Source of the DNA: Kribbella sp. ALI-6-A
Lineage (GTDB): Bacteria > Actinomycetota > Actinomycetes > Propionibacteriales > Kribbellaceae
Length of the DNA: 64,000 bases
Direction of reading: 5' to 3'
Assembly (NCBI RefSeq): GCF_001984195.1
Contig: NZ_MTQN01000012.1
Span: 1,240,001 to 1,304,000 of the forward strand
The translations under genes were made by a program, and so were the position numbers. Every line of letters starts with the position of its first letter. Within the stretch, counting starts at the first letter, position 1. The notes under the pieces are model-generated. The model had not been told where the DNA came from. It saw only the letters and a list, made by a program, of their open reading frames with translations, and did not search any database. Below are positions 20,343-30,029 of the stretch, piece after piece.

Positions 20343-21474
20343 GACTGACCAGCCCGTCCCCGACCGCGAACCGCACCCCCGACAGCTCACCCGGTACGTC
20401 GGCGCCGACCGCGGCCGTGACCAGGACCTGCCGCGCGGGCGCGACCAGCTCGGCCAATCGGTCCCGGCGCTGCGCGTCGAGCTCGGCGAACACGTCGTCC
20501 AGGATCAGCACCGGTTCACCTCCGTCGGCCCGCAGCAGTTCGTACGACGCCAGTCGCAGCGCGAGCGCGAACGACCAGGACTCACCGTGACTCGCATACC
20601 CCTTCGCCGGCAAGTCCCCGAGCCCGAGCAGAACGTCGTCGCGGTGCGGCCCGACCAGCGAGACGCCTCGGTCGAGCTCGTCCTGGCGCTTGTCACGGAC
20701 CGCGGCGAGCAGCGCTTCGGCCAACTGCTCGCGCGACCGCATCCCGGGCTCGAGCGGCACCGACGACTTGTACTCCAGCCGCGCATCACCCTTGCCTCGG
20801 GCAACAGCGTCGTACCCGCCGGAGACCAACGGACGCAGGGATTCCAGCAGTTCCAGCCGGGTGGCGAGCAGCTCGGCGCCGGTCCGGGCCAGGTTGGAGT
20901 CCCACACCTCGAGGGTCCGGAGCTGACCGTCGGCCGCGGACGAGCGGTTCTGCCGGCGGGCCATCTGGGCGCTGCGCAGCAACGAGTTCCGTTGCTTGAG
21001 GACCCGGTCGTAGTCCTGCCGGACACCGGCCATCCGTGGTGTCCGCAGCGTGAGCAGCTCGTCCAGGAACCGGCGCCGCTCGGACGGATCGCCCTTCACC
21101 AGCGCGAGATCCTCCGGCGCGAACAGCACCGTCCGGAGCAGACCGAGCACTTCGCGCGGCCGGGGGACCGGCGACCGGTTGATCCGGGCCCGATTTGCCT
21201 TGCCAGGATTGATTTCCAGCTCGACGACGACGTCGCGCTCGTACTCGTCACGGATCTCGGTCCGCACGATCGCGCGGGACGCGCCGGCGCGCACGAGCGG
21301 TGCGTCGGTCGCGACCCGGTGCGAACCGAGTGTCGCGGTGTAGTGGATCGCCTCGACCAGGTTGGTCTTGCCGTGGCCGTTGGGGCCGACGAAGGCCGTC
21401 ACGCCCGGGGTGAGCTCGACCTCCGCCTGCTGGTACGACCGGAAGTCGAGCAATCCCAGGGCGGTGACGTACAC
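20335..21474 (-). CDS. recF: DNA replication/repair protein RecF
   Basis: 379 residues with the SMC-like ATPase layout: Walker A GPNGHGKT at residues 30-37, Walker B in [14 protein letters not shown] near residue 325, and the N-terminal signature [14 protein letters not shown]. RecF helps load RecA at single-strand gaps and acts with RecO and RecR in the cytoplasm. One base separates it from gnd upstream, and its stop overlaps the start of dciA, so dnaN-gnd-recF-dciA behaves as an operon. Confidence 0.97.
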   Translation of the reverse strand: MYVTALGLLDFRSYQQAEVELTPGVTAFVGPNGHGKTNLVEAIHYTATLGSHRVATDAPLVRAGASRAIVRTEIRDEYERDVVVELEINPGKANRARINRSPVPRPREVLGLLRTVLFAPEDLALVKGDPSERRRFLDELLTLRTPRMAGVRQDYDRVLKQRNSLLRSAQMARRQNRSSAADGQLRTLEVWDSNLARTGAELLATRLELLESLRPLVSGGYDAVARGKGDARLEYKSSVPLEPGMRSREQLAEALLAAVRDKRQDELDRGVSLVGPHRDDVLLGLGDLPAKGYASHGESWSFALALRLASYELLRADGGEPVLILDDVFAELDAQRRDRLAELVAPARQVLVTAAVGADVPGELSGVRFAVGDGLVSRA

Positions 21475-21475
21475 C

Positions 21476-22393
21476 TCAGTGCTTGCTGGGCGGCGTCGCG
21501 TACGACGGGTCCTCGGCGCCCTTCACCGCGTGCCCGCCGAACTGGTTGCGCATCGCGGCGATCGCCTTCATCGCCGGCGAGTCCTCCTGCCGGGAGGCGA
21601 ACCGGGCGAACAGCGACGCGGCGATCGCCGGCACCGGTACGGCGTGGTCGATCGCGGCCTCGACGGTCCAGCGGCCCTCGCCGGAGTCCTCGGCGTAGCC
21701 GCGGATCTTGTCCAGGTGGGTGTCGTCCTTGAGCGCGTTCACCATCAGGTCGAGCAGCCAGGACCGGATCACGGTGCCCTCGCGCCAGGACTCGAACGCC
21801 TCCGGCACGCTGTCGACGATGTCGGCGGCCTCGAGCAGCTCGAAGCCCTCGGCGTACGCCTGCATGATCGCGTACTCGATGCCGTTGTGGACCATCTTGG
21901 TGAAGTGCCCGGCGCCGACCTTGCCGGCGTGCACGAAGCCGAACTCGCCCTCGGGCTTGAGCGCCTCGAAGATCGGCATCAGCGTGGAGATCGTCTCGGA
22001 CTCGCCGCCGACCATCAGGGCGTAGCCGTTCTCCAGGCCCCAGACGCCGCCGGAGACACCGCAGTCGACGAACTTGATGCCCTTCTCGGCCAGCTGAGCG
22101 GCCCGGCGGGTGTCGTCGGTCCAGCGGCTGTTGCCCCCGTCGATCACGATGTCACCGGGTGAGAGCAGCTCGGCGAGTTCGGTGATCACCGGGTCGATCG
22201 CCTGCACCGGGACCATCACCCAGACCACCTTCGGCTGACCGTCGGCGGTCAGCTTGCCGACCATGTCGGCGGTGTCCTTGGCGTCGGAGATCTCCTGGTT
22301 GTGATCCAGGCCGATCACCGTGTGGCCCGCGTTGCGGATCCGCTGGCGCATGTTGCCGCCCATCTTGCCGAGACCGACAAGCCCGAGCTCCAT
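21476..22393 (-). CDS. gnd: 6-phosphogluconate dehydrogenase (short form)
   Basis: A 305-residue enzyme: nucleotide-binding motif [12 protein letters not shown], substrate motif [13 protein letters not shown] and catalytic helix [18 protein letters not shown]. It oxidatively decarboxylates 6-phosphogluconate to ribulose 5-phosphate. At about 300 residues it belongs to the short GndA-like class, some of which use NAD+. Its place between dnaN and recF is a known actinobacterial feature and not an insertion. Confidence 0.95.
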   Translation of the reverse strand: MELGLVGLGKMGGNMRQRIRNAGHTVIGLDHNQEISDAKDTADMVGKLTADGQPKVVWVMVPVQAIDPVITELAELLSPGDIVIDGGNSRWTDDTRRAAQLAEKGIKFVDCGVSGGVWGLENGYALMVGGESETISTLMPIFEALKPEGEFGFVHAGKVGAGHFTKMVHNGIEYAIMQAYAEGFELLEAADIVDSVPEAFESWREGTVIRSWLLDLMVNALKDDTHLDKIRGYAEDSGEGRWTVEAAIDHAVPVPAIAASLFARFASRQEDSPAMKAIAAMRNQFGGHAVKGAEDPSYATPPSKH

Positions 22394-22441
22394 CGTGAAA
22401 TCCCCTTGTTCTGTTGGCTTTTCCCGTTGGTCTGCTACTGG

Positions 22442-23587
22442 TCAGCTGTTCAGGCGGACCGGCATCAGCACGTACCGGAACTCGCTGATCGGGTCGCCGT
22501 CGAAGTCGGTGACGCCGGTCAGCTCGGCCGGCTTCGTCGCTTGGGTGAACGCCAGATGGGCCACCGGTGTTCCGATCGCGTTCAGCCCGTCCAGCAGGTA
22601 CGTCGGGTTGAAGCCGACGGTGACCGGCTCGCCGACCACGCGGGCCTCGATCGACTCCGACGCCTGGGCCTCGTCGCCGCTGCCGGCGTCCAAGGTCACC
22701 GAGTCCTCGGAGAAGGTCAGCCGGACCGGCGCGTTGCGCTCGGCGACCAGGGCGACGCGCTTGACCGCCTCGACCAGCGTCGCCGTGTCGAGCCGGACGC
22801 GGGTGGCGATCGCGGAGTCGGTCGGGATGATGCCGCGGACCTTCGGGAACTCGCCGTCGAGCAGCCGGGTGGTGGCCCGCCGGTTGCCACCGGAGACCTG
22901 GCCCTCGAAGCCGACGATGCCGTCGCCACTGCCGGGAGCCGCCAGCGACACGATGATGTCGGTGCCGGTCATCGCCTTCGCGGTCTCCGACAGCACCCGG
23001 GCCGGGATCAGCGCGGCGGCCGAGGCGTCGGGGGACTGCGGGTTCCACTCCAGCTCGCGGATCGCCAGCCGGTAGCGGTCGGTCGCCAGCAGCGAGATCG
23101 TGGATCCTTCGATCTCGACCCGGACGCCGGTGAGCACCGGAAGCGTGTCCTCACGCCCGGCCGCGGTGACGACCTGGGCGACCGCCTGGGCGAACACGTC
23201 GCTGCGGACGGTACCGCTGGCCGCCGGGAGGTCGGGCAGAGCCGGATATTCGTCCGTGGGAAGCGTCTGGAGCGTGAACCGCGAGCTGCCACAGGTGACC
23301 TGGGCCTTCGCGCCGTCCACAGCGATGTCCACGGGCTGGTTGGGCAGGCTCTTGGAGATGTCGGCCACGAGCCGGCCGGAGATCAGGCACTTGCCGGTGT
23401 CGGCCACCTGGGCCGGCACGGTGACCCGCACGGAGGTCTCGTAGTCGAAGCCGGACAGGGTGATCTGCCCTTCCTCGGCCTCGACGAGGAGTCCGGCGAG
23501 GATCGGGACGCTGGGACGACTGGGCAAGCTGCGCGCGGCCCAGGCCACCGACTCGGCCAGTACGTCGCGCTCGACGCGGAACTTCAC
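22442..23587 (-). CDS. dnaN: DNA polymerase III sliding clamp (beta subunit)
   Basis: 381 residues; the start is a GTG at 23587 giving VKFRVERDVLAESVAWAARSL, the typical first strand and helix of the clamp. Three similar clamp domains follow and the protein ends EFRYVLMPVRLNS, the conserved C-terminus that forms the partner-binding pocket. It forms a ring that tethers polymerase to DNA. The 97 residues that could be added upstream lie within the dnaA-dnaN origin region and are not coding. Confidence 0.97.
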   Translation of the reverse strand: MKFRVERDVLAESVAWAARSLPSRPSVPILAGLLVEAEEGQITLSGFDYETSVRVTVPAQVADTGKCLISGRLVADISKSLPNQPVDIAVDGAKAQVTCGSSRFTLQTLPTDEYPALPDLPAASGTVRSDVFAQAVAQVVTAAGREDTLPVLTGVRVEIEGSTISLLATDRYRLAIRELEWNPQSPDASAAALIPARVLSETAKAMTGTDIIVSLAAPGSGDGIVGFEGQVSGGNRRATTRLLDGEFPKVRGIIPTDSAIATRVRLDTATLVEAVKRVALVAERNAPVRLTFSEDSVTLDAGSGDEAQASESIEARVVGEPVTVGFNPTYLLDGLNAIGTPVAHLAFTQATKPAELTGVTDFDGDPISEFRYVLMPVRLNS

Positions 23588-24107
23588 CGCTGGGTGCCTC
23601 CTGATTCGGCTGTGTGCCAGGCAGATCCTGCCACGGACGGATGTGATGTGTGTCCACCGCCCTTGACGCGGCGGTTCGTCACCTTCCACGGACAGCCTGA
23701 CAGGTTCCGTCGACAGTGCCCAGGAGTGTGTGCACAAGTGTGCCCGGCCCGGGGCCGGAATCGGGCCCGAACGTGGAGTTTTCCCCAGGTTGGGCCGCTC
23801 GAACCATTTGTGGACTTGGAACTCTCTAGGGATTCCATAGGGTTCTTCGCACCGGTGGATAGTGTGGAAAAGCCGCAAAACCGCAGGTCAGAGGCCAAAT
23901 CACCCTGTGTGTGGGGTGTGGACGAAATCGGGCTTGCCTGGGGACGCCTGGGTACGACGCCGGCTGTCCCCACAGGGCTTCCACAGCGAAGTGCCCGTCG
24001 TCCACCGGGATACCCACAGTTATCCACAGTGGTATCCCCAACCTGTGAGCTTCCCCGGACCGCGTCGGAGTGCCTGTGCAGGCTGTGGACGACGCGGTCC
24101 GCGGTGG
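23588..24107. other. dnaA-dnaN intergenic region, probable part of oriC
   Basis: 520 bases without a gene. One perfect DnaA box TTATCCACA (24020-24028) and several one-mismatch boxes are visible: TGTGCACAA (23729-23737), TGTGGAAAA (23863-23871), TGTGGACGA (23917-23925 and 24084-24092). The stretch 23760-23930 is lower in GC than its surroundings (CATTTGTGG, CCGCAAAACC, CCAAATCACC) and is the likeliest unwinding region. The dnaA-dnaN gap is the usual actinobacterial oriC site. Confidence 0.75.
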
Positions 24108-26021
24108 TCATTGCTGCTTGGCCTGGTGCTTGATCCGGTTGGTCAGTTCGGTGACCTGGTTGAAGACGCTGCGCCGTTCCGACATCAGCTGCCGGATCTT
24201 CCGCTCGGCGTGCATCACGGTGGTGTGGTCCCGGCCGCCGAACTGCTGGCCGATCTTCGGCAGCGACAGGTCGGTCAGCTCGCGGCACAGGTACATCGCG
24301 ATCTGCCGGGCCGTCACCAGCACCCGGCTGCGGCTCGAACCGCACAGGTCGTCGATCGACAGGCCGAAGTACGACGCCGTCTGGCCCATGATCATGCTGG
24401 CCGTCACCTCGGGCTTGCTGCCTTCGGGGATCAGGTCCTTGAGCACGATCTCGGCGAGGCTCAGGTCGACCGGCTGGCGGTTGAGGCTGGCGAACGCCGT
24501 GACCCGGATCAGCGCGCCCTCGAGCTCACGGATGTTGGTCTGCACCTTGCTGGCGATGAACTCCAGTACCTCCGGCGGCGCGGTCAGCCGCTCGGTGGCC
24601 GCCTTCTTGCGCAGGATCGCGATCCGGGTCTCCAGGTCGGGCGGCTGGATGTCGGTGATCAGCCCCCACTCGAACCGGTTGCGCAGCCGGTCCTCCAGCG
24701 CCTCCAGGCGCTTCGGCGCCCGGTCGGAGCTGATCACGATCTGCTTGTTCGCGTTGTGCAGCGTGTTGAAGGTGTGGAAGAACTCTTCCTGGGTCTGGAT
24801 CTTGCCTTCCAGGAACTGGATGTCGTCGATCAGCAGTACGTCGACGTCGCGGTACCGGCGCTGGAACTGGGACGCCTTGTCGTCGCGGATCGCGTTGATG
24901 AAGTCGTTGGTGAACTCTTCGCTGGACACGTACCGGACCCGCGCGCCGGTGTAGAGACTGCGGACGTAGTGCCCGATGGCGTGCAGCAGGTGGGTCTTGC
25001 CCAGACCGGAGTCGCCGTAGATCAGCTGCGGGTTGTACGCCTTGCCCGGCGCCTCGGCGACCGCGACGGCGGCGGCGTGCGCGAAACGGTTCGAGCTGCC
25101 GATGACGAACGTCTCGAAGGTGTACTTCGGGTTCAGCCGCGCCTCGCCCTGCGCGTCGGTCGGCGAGCCGATCGGTGCGGAGCCGTTCGGGGGCGGGGCG
25201 ACCGAGCCGAGCGGCTGCTGGTGACCGATGCCGTAGCCGGTGCCCTGGGCGTACTGGTCGTGGGGCTGGGTGTTCTGCTGCTCGTGCTGCTGACCCAACT
25301 GCTGGTTGTGCTGCTGCTGTGCGGGCGCCTGGTGCTGCTGGCCGATCTGGTCCGGCGCGGTCAGGTCCGACTGCAGGGTCGGCTGGTAGGAGCCGTCGGT
25401 CTGCAGTGGCTGGCTCTGCTGGTGCTGACCTTGCTGGTGCTGGTTGTGCTGCGGGGCCTGCTGGTGCTGGGGCTGCTGCTGGGTGTGCTGCTCGGCCTGC
25501 TGGGACTGGCTCCGCTGGTACTGGTTCTGCCCCAGCGGGCTCGGCTGCATCTGCGGCGGGTGCTGTTGCTGGTGCTGCAGTTGCCCAGGCTGGCTCTGGT
25601 CGTACTGCTGCCCCTGCTGATGACCGGACTGCTGGCCGGGCCGCAGGTGGTTCGGCGGCTGGTACTGCGGCGCCGGCTGCTGGAACGGGTTCTGCTGCCG
25701 GACCGGCTCGGGCTGGGGCGCCGGCTCGCGGAGCTCGGGGTCCAGCGACGGGTCGACGGTGACGGCGATCCGGATGTCGCGGCCGAAGCTCTCGCTCAGG
25801 ATCCGCTCGAGGTCCGGGCGGAGCCGGGTCTCCAACTGCCCGCGGGTGAAGTCGTCCGGTACGGCGACGATCGCGGTGCTCTCGTGCAGAGTGACGGGCC
25901 GGCTGTTGGTCAGCCAGGCCCGCTGGTTCGGGGGCAGTCCGGCGAGCACCCTGGTCCAGGCCTCGTCCAAGTCCTTCACTTCTGCCCTGCCGTCCGCACT
26001 GGCGGACTGGTCCTCGACCAC
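24108..26021 (-). CDS. dnaA: Chromosomal replication initiator DnaA
   Basis: Domain I is around [20 protein letters not shown]; domain II is a very long Gln/His/Pro-rich linker of about 190 residues; domain III is the AAA+ core with [18 protein letters not shown] and [16 protein letters not shown]; domain IV ends with the DnaA-box-reading signature [16 protein letters not shown] chose the GTG at 26021 (637 residues) because it has GGGGAG 6 bases upstream and starts just before domain I. A GTG at 26192 would place the start codon within a consensus DnaA box and add 57 residues with no family match. A GTG at 25979 is also possible. Confidence 0.93.
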   Translation of the reverse strand: MVEDQSASADGRAEVKDLDEAWTRVLAGLPPNQRAWLTNSRPVTLHESTAIVAVPDDFTRGQLETRLRPDLERILSESFGRDIRIAVTVDPSLDPELREPAPQPEPVRQQNPFQQPAPQYQPPNHLRPGQQSGHQQGQQYDQSQPGQLQHQQQHPPQMQPSPLGQNQYQRSQSQQAEQHTQQQPQHQQAPQHNQHQQGQHQQSQPLQTDGSYQPTLQSDLTAPDQIGQQHQAPAQQQHNQQLGQQHEQQNTQPHDQYAQGTGYGIGHQQPLGSVAPPPNGSAPIGSPTDAQGEARLNPKYTFETFVIGSSNRFAHAAAVAVAEAPGKAYNPQLIYGDSGLGKTHLLHAIGHYVRSLYTGARVRYVSSEEFTNDFINAIRDDKASQFQRRYRDVDVLLIDDIQFLEGKIQTQEEFFHTFNTLHNANKQIVISSDRAPKRLEALEDRLRNRFEWGLITDIQPPDLETRIAILRKKAATERLTAPPEVLEFIASKVQTNIRELEGALIRVTAFASLNRQPVDLSLAEIVLKDLIPEGSKPEVTASMIMGQTASYFGLSIDDLCGSSRSRVLVTARQIAMYLCRELTDLSLPKIGQQFGGRDHTTVMHAERKIRQLMSERRSVFNQVTELTNRIKHQAKQQ

Positions 26022-26662
26022 GCGTTGCTCCCCGAATCCGTTGCTGCGGTGGCCGGTCCGTCCGGGCAGTGCTGCCCCGGCCGGTGCGACCTCGTCCCGA
26101 TCACCGGCCACTGCGGGTGCGCCCGGTGGCCGCACGTCGCAATCGCTGGTCTCCTCAACCGGGTTCTCCTCATTGTCCACACGGTTGTCCACAGTTGTGA
26201 ACGAAGCGCGGAGCAGGTTGGTTACCGGTTGGGGAAAGTGGGACCTCTGGTGTGAAGGGCTGACGCTAACAAGTCCCGTCCCGCTGCTTCAAGCCGTCAT
26301 CCACAGGCTGTGCACGCCAAATTGGGGGCAACCTGCGGCGTGTCGGGTGGACGCCGGGGCGGTGTTGTGGTGCGTCCATCGCTGTGAGTAGCTGGCCCGC
26401 CACCCCGTCACCGGCTACTGACAGAGGGTTTCGTCCACATGTCTGTGGAAAACTCTGGGGACGGCTGGTTTGACCTGTCCACAGGCCGCCACGTACCGTG
26501 GATCGGTCGGCGTTGAGCCGGCTGTTTCGTGCTGCGCTCCAGCGGGACCAGGTTGTCTTCAGCTAGTTGACTGGGTTCTGGATCGGTGAGCAGACCGCAC
26601 CAAGGGACAGATCTACCAGTGGATTTGTCGACAATCGTGATCGAGTAACCGGAGTCATTCCA
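26022..26662. promoter_or_regulatory. rpmH-dnaA intergenic region: dnaA promoter and second DnaA-box cluster
   Basis: 641 bases without a gene. Two perfect TTGTCCACA boxes at 26173-26181 and 26185-26193, 12 bases apart, lie about 150 bases upstream of the chosen dnaA start. One-mismatch boxes follow: TCATCCACA (26297-26305), TCGTCCACA (26431-26439), TGTGGAAAA (26444-26452), CTGTCCACA (26475-26483) and the palindromic TTGTCGACAA (26625-26634). This fits DnaA autoregulation and a second half of a bipartite origin. Confidence 0.7.
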
Positions 26663-26800
26663 GTGAGCAAGCGGACGTTCCAGCCGAACAACCGTCGCCG
26701 GCACAAGAAGCACGGCTTCCGTCTTCGGATGCGCACCCGTGCGGGCCGCGCGATCCTCGCCTCCCGTCGCAGCAAGGGCCGTCAGCGCCTCGCAGCCTGA
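26663..26800 (+). CDS. rpmH: 50S ribosomal protein L34
   Basis: 45 residues, start [18 protein letters not shown] and end [10 protein letters not shown], the full L34 sequence pattern, strongly basic. The GTG start is the family start; longer in-frame starts run into the origin region. L34 is part of the large subunit. rpmH followed by rnpA is universal beside bacterial dnaA. Confidence 0.97.
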   Translation: MSKRTFQPNNRRRHKKHGFRLRMRTRAGRAILASRRSKGRQRLAA

Positions 26801-26829
26801 GGTCCGCCGACCGACGCGGTGACCACCTC

Positions 26830-27189
26830 GTGCTGCCCCCGTCGCACCGGCTCCGCCGGTCCGACGACTTCCGCCGCGCCGTCCGATCGGGACGGCGGGC
26901 CGGTCGGCGTGCCCTGGTGGTGCACTACCTGTCCGGAACCGGCCTGGCCGGGACTTCGGACGACGCTGCTCGTGTCGGATTCGTGGTGAGCAAGGCGGTG
27001 GGCAACGCGGTTGTACGCAACCGGGTCCACCGCCGGCTGCGTGCTGTCATGGCATCGCGGCTGCCCGATCTGCCGACCGGCAGCTTGACCGTCGTCCGGG
27101 CACTACCCGCGTCGGCCACGGCGTCGTACGCCGAGCTCGTGGCGGACGTCGACGGCGCGCTGCGACGCGTCCTGGTGGACTCCCGATGA
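26830..27189 (+). CDS. rnpA: Ribonuclease P protein component
   Basis: 119 residues starting with [23 protein letters not shown] and the RNA-binding signature [22 protein letters not shown]. The protein binds the catalytic RNase P RNA and helps it cut the 5' leader of tRNA precursors. It follows rpmH by 29 bases and overlaps yidD by four bases (ATGA). Confidence 0.96.
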   Translation: MLPPSHRLRRSDDFRRAVRSGRRAGRRALVVHYLSGTGLAGTSDDAARVGFVVSKAVGNAVVRNRVHRRLRAVMASRLPDLPTGSLTVVRALPASATASYAELVADVDGALRRVLVDSR

Positions 27190-27497
27190 AGTTCGCGCCC
27201 GTGAAGTACGGGCTGATCGGGTTCCTCAAGCTCTACCGGAAGTTCGTGAGCCCGATGTACGGGCAGGTCTGCCGGTTCTATCCCAGTTGTTCGGCGTACG
27301 CCCTGGAAGCGGTCGAGCGGCACGGCGCGGTGCGCGGTAGCTGGCTGGCGGCGAGGAGACTCGCCCGCTGCCACCCGTGGAACCCCGGCGGCTACGACCC
27401 CGTTCCACCCACAGATGTCGACCAGCGCGGAGAGCCACTCTCCGCCAACCAGCCCGGATCGTCGACCGACGCCGGGCCTGTGCAGCGAGGTGCCTGA
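27186..27497 (+). CDS. yidD: Membrane protein insertion efficiency factor YidD
   Basis: 103 residues. The conserved core is [34 protein letters not shown] followed by [17 protein letters not shown], with the three conserved Cys. The amphipathic N-terminal helix binds the inner face of the membrane, and the protein assists YidC. The last 25 residues are a polar extension. Overlaps rnpA (ATGA) and directly abuts yidC. Confidence 0.95.
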   Translation: MKFAPVKYGLIGFLKLYRKFVSPMYGQVCRFYPSCSAYALEAVERHGAVRGSWLAARRLARCHPWNPGGYDPVPPTDVDQRGEPLSANQPGSSTDAGPVQRGA

Positions 27498-28733
27498 GTG
27501 ATCATTCCCCTGGCCATCCCCGAGCTCGCCTTGTGGGACGGGATCGTCGATCTCTTCAACACGGTCATGACTCCGCTCTACTGGGCTGTCTCGGCACTGC
27601 TGGTGGGGTGGCACTGGCTGCTCTCGCAGGTGCTGGACCCGAACGGCGGCTGGGCCTGGGCGCTGTCGATCGCCGGCCTGACGATCGTCATCCGGACGCT
27701 GCTGATCCCGCTGTTCGTGCGGCAGATCCGCTCCAGCCGGAACATGCAGCTGCTGCAGCCCAAGATGAAGGAGCTGCAGAAGAAGTACGGCCATGACCGG
27801 GAGAAGCTCGGTCAGGAAATGATGAAGCTGTACAAGGAGACGGGCACCAACCCGTTCTCCTCGTGCTTGCCGCTGCTGCTCCAGTCGCCCGTGTTCCTGG
27901 CGCTGTTCCGGGTGCTCGACGGCGCCTCGAAGGGTGAGGCGCACAGCAGCATCATCGCGCCCCACGTGAACTCGCTGCGGCACGCGAAGATCTTCGGTGC
28001 CGAGATCTCGCAGACCTTCCTGCGGGCCAACGGTGACGGCGCGACGAACGTCAAGATCGTTGCCGTCGTGCTGATCATCCTGATGACCGCCACGATGTTC
28101 ATCACCCAGCTGCAGCTGATGCGCAAGAACATGCCGAAGGAGGCCCTCGAGGGCCAGGCGGCGCAGATGCAGAAGATCATGCTCTACGTCTTCCCGATCT
28201 TCTTCCTGATCGGTGGCTTCAACTTCCCGATCGGTGTGCTCATCTACTGGTTCGTCTCGAACGTGTGGACGATGGGCCAGCAGTTCTACGTGATCCGCCG
28301 CAACCCGGCCCCGGGCACCCCGGCCTTCGACGCGATGGAAGCCCGCAAGCGCGAGCACAACCGGCGCGCGGGCAAGCCGGAGGACTCCGGTCTGGCGACC
28401 GCGGAAGACGACGGTGAGGCCGGTTCTGACCGTCGTCCGGCCAACCGGCAGCAGCCGAAGCGTCAGTCCCGCAGTACGCGGAAGACCGGCGGTCCGACGG
28501 CCGGTGCCGCCGGTGCCGCCGGCGCGCAGGACGAGCCGAAGCCGTCGAGCAACGGGCAGCAGCCCGCGACCCCGGCCAAGAAGGCGCCCGCCGCGAAGAA
28601 GGCCGCAGCCGGTGGCAAGCGTCAGCCGGCCGCGAAGTCCCGTGCGCAGCGGACGGCCCAGCAGAAGGCCGCGCAGCAGAAGGCCGGCCCGAAGAAGTCC
28701 GGCGGCGGAGCGCCCCGCAAGACCGACAGCTGA
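27498..28733 (+). CDS. yidC: Membrane protein insertase YidC/Oxa1
   Basis: 411 residues of the short Gram-positive form without the large outer domain. Membrane segments include WALSIAGLTIVIRTLLIPLFV (with the conserved groove Arg), SSCLPLLLQSPVFLALFRVL, VLIILMTATMFITQLQ and PIGVLIYWFVSNVWTMGQQ. From about residue 290 a long Lys/Ala/Pro/Gln-rich basic tail follows, likely to contact the ribosome. It begins with the GTG next to the yidD stop. A lipoprotein signal is not evident at the N-terminus. Confidence 0.96.
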   Translation: MIIPLAIPELALWDGIVDLFNTVMTPLYWAVSALLVGWHWLLSQVLDPNGGWAWALSIAGLTIVIRTLLIPLFVRQIRSSRNMQLLQPKMKELQKKYGHDREKLGQEMMKLYKETGTNPFSSCLPLLLQSPVFLALFRVLDGASKGEAHSSIIAPHVNSLRHAKIFGAEISQTFLRANGDGATNVKIVAVVLIILMTATMFITQLQLMRKNMPKEALEGQAAQMQKIMLYVFPIFFLIGGFNFPIGVLIYWFVSNVWTMGQQFYVIRRNPAPGTPAFDAMEARKREHNRRAGKPEDSGLATAEDDGEAGSDRRPANRQQPKRQSRSTRKTGGPTAGAAGAAGAQDEPKPSSNGQQPATPAKKAPAAKKAAAGGKRQPAAKSRAQRTAQQKAAQQKAGPKKSGGGAPRKTDS

Positions 28734-28812
28734 GCCTTCGGCCGCTGGACATCCCTGCTTTTGTACGCACCGGGTCCCCGTGGGGCGGATCTCGAACTGT
28801 GAAGGAGTGGCC

Positions 28813-29334
28813 GTGAGCGACGGCATGCAGAACGCCGAGTCGGCGGAGAAGTCCGCCGCGAGTGGTGCGGACGAGCGCCTGAAGGCGCTGGAGGCCGAGA
28901 GCGACATCGCGGCCGACTACCTGGAGGAACTGCTCGACATCGCCGACCTGGACGGCGACATCGACATGGACATCGACGGCGACCGCGCGGCGGTGTCGAT
29001 CGTCGGCGCGGACCTCAGCAACCTGGTCGGCGAGAACGGCAAGGTGCTTGAGGCGCTGCAGGAGCTCACCCGGCTGGCGGTCTACCGGGAGACCGGCGAG
29101 CGCTCGCGGCTGATGCTCGACGTGTCGAACTACCGCGCCAACCGCAAGGCCGAACTGGAGAAGGTCGGCAAGAAGGCGGTCGAGGACGCGCAAGCGACGG
29201 GCAAGCCGGTGCGGCTGGACCCGATGACGCCGTTCGAGCGCAAGGTCGTGCACGACGTCGTCGCCGCGGCGGGTCTGACCAGCGAGTCCGAAGGCGAGGA
29301 GCCGCGCCGCCGGGTCGTCGTCCAGCCGGCCTGA
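28813..29334 (+). CDS. khpB: RNA-binding protein KhpB (Jag)
   Basis: 173 residues: a KH domain around DIDGDRAAVSIVGADLSNLVGENGKVLEALQEL and a C-terminal R3H domain with RSRLMLDVSNYRANRKAEL and LDPMTPFERKVVHDVVAA. These proteins bind RNA, often with KhpA. The short form here lacks the N-terminal Jag-N domain. GTG start with GAAGGAG 5 bases upstream. It lies between yidC and rsmG as in most Gram-positive bacteria. Confidence 0.93.
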   Translation: MSDGMQNAESAEKSAASGADERLKALEAESDIAADYLEELLDIADLDGDIDMDIDGDRAAVSIVGADLSNLVGENGKVLEALQELTRLAVYRETGERSRLMLDVSNYRANRKAELEKVGKKAVEDAQATGKPVRLDPMTPFERKVVHDVVAAAGLTSESEGEEPRRRVVVQPA

Positions 29335-29349
29335 CGTCGTGTTCTGCTC

Positions 29350-30021
29350 GTGACAGGTGACGTTTCACGTGAAACCCCGCCGCTCGTGGAGGAGCTCTTC
29401 CCCCGGGCGGCGGGCCGGCTCGAGGTGTACGCCGAGCTGCTCGCAACCGAAGGAACTCTGCGCGGCCTGATCGGCCCGCGGGAGGTACCCCGGCTCTGGG
29501 ACCGGCACCTCCTGAACTGCGCCGTGCTCGAACGCCTCGTGCCGGAGGAGGCCACGGTCGCCGACATCGGCACCGGAGCCGGCCTGCCCGGGATCGTGCT
29601 CGCTCTGGTCCGGCCCGACCTCCAGGTGTCGCTCGTCGAGCCGCTGCTCCGGCGCACCACCTTCCTGGAGGAGGCCGTCGAGAAGCTCGGCCTCGACAAC
29701 GCCGAGGTCGTCCGGGGCCGGGCCGAGGATCTGCGCGGTACGACGTACGACGTGGTGACGTCGCGGGCGGTCGCGCCACTGGGCAAACTCGCCGGCTGGT
29801 GCCTCCCTCTGCTCGACGAAGGTGGCCTGATGCTGGCCATGAAGGGGGAGTCGGCGGAGGACGAACTGGCCGGTGCCGAGGGCGAGTTGGAGGCTTTGGG
29901 CGCGGAAGTTTGGCACGTTCATCAACTCGGCGTCGAAGAACTGGCACAGCCGACGACTGTCGTGAGTATTGTGGCCGGACGTGCTGCACGGGGATCCCAG
30001 CACAGAAGACGCGGGAGGTGA
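29350..30021 (+). CDS. rsmG: 16S rRNA (guanine-N7) methyltransferase RsmG
   Basis: 223 residues. SAM-binding motif [18 protein letters not shown], followed by [22 protein letters not shown] and [17 protein letters not shown], all family signatures. It methylates G527 of 16S rRNA. The codons for VSRET near the N-terminus are a perfect parS site. The start is a GTG 15 bases after khpB. Confidence 0.95.
   Translation: MTGDVSRETPPLVEELFPRAAGRLEVYAELLATEGTLRGLIGPREVPRLWDRHLLNCAVLERLVPEEATVADIGTGAGLPGIVLALVRPDLQVSLVEPLLRRTTFLEEAVEKLGLDNAEVVRGRAEDLRGTTYDVVTSRAVAPLGKLAGWCLPLLDEGGLMLAMKGESAEDELAGAEGELEALGAEVWHVHQLGVEELAQPTTVVSIVAGRAARGSQHRRRGR
29362..29375. other. parS: parS site (perfect consensus) inside rsmG
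   Basis: GTTTCACGTGAAAC, the 14-bp palindrome bound by actinobacterial ParB. It is read as V-S-R-E-T in rsmG. Confidence 0.9.
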
Positions 30022-30029
30022 ACGGGTTG

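Noticed and set aside
26022-26192. dnaA start at the upstream GTG (26192)
   Set aside because: That GTG lies within a perfect DnaA box (26185-26193) and the added 57 residues match no DnaA domain; the GTG at 26021 has a good ribosome binding site just before domain I.
23862-26255. 797-codon plus-strand open frame opposite dnaA
   Set aside because: Runs through the dnaA linker in antisense and yields only Leu/Val/Arg repeats.
29799-30029. ParA start inside rsmG
   Set aside because: Overlaps a clear methyltransferase end; first reasonable start after its stop is the GTG at 30030.
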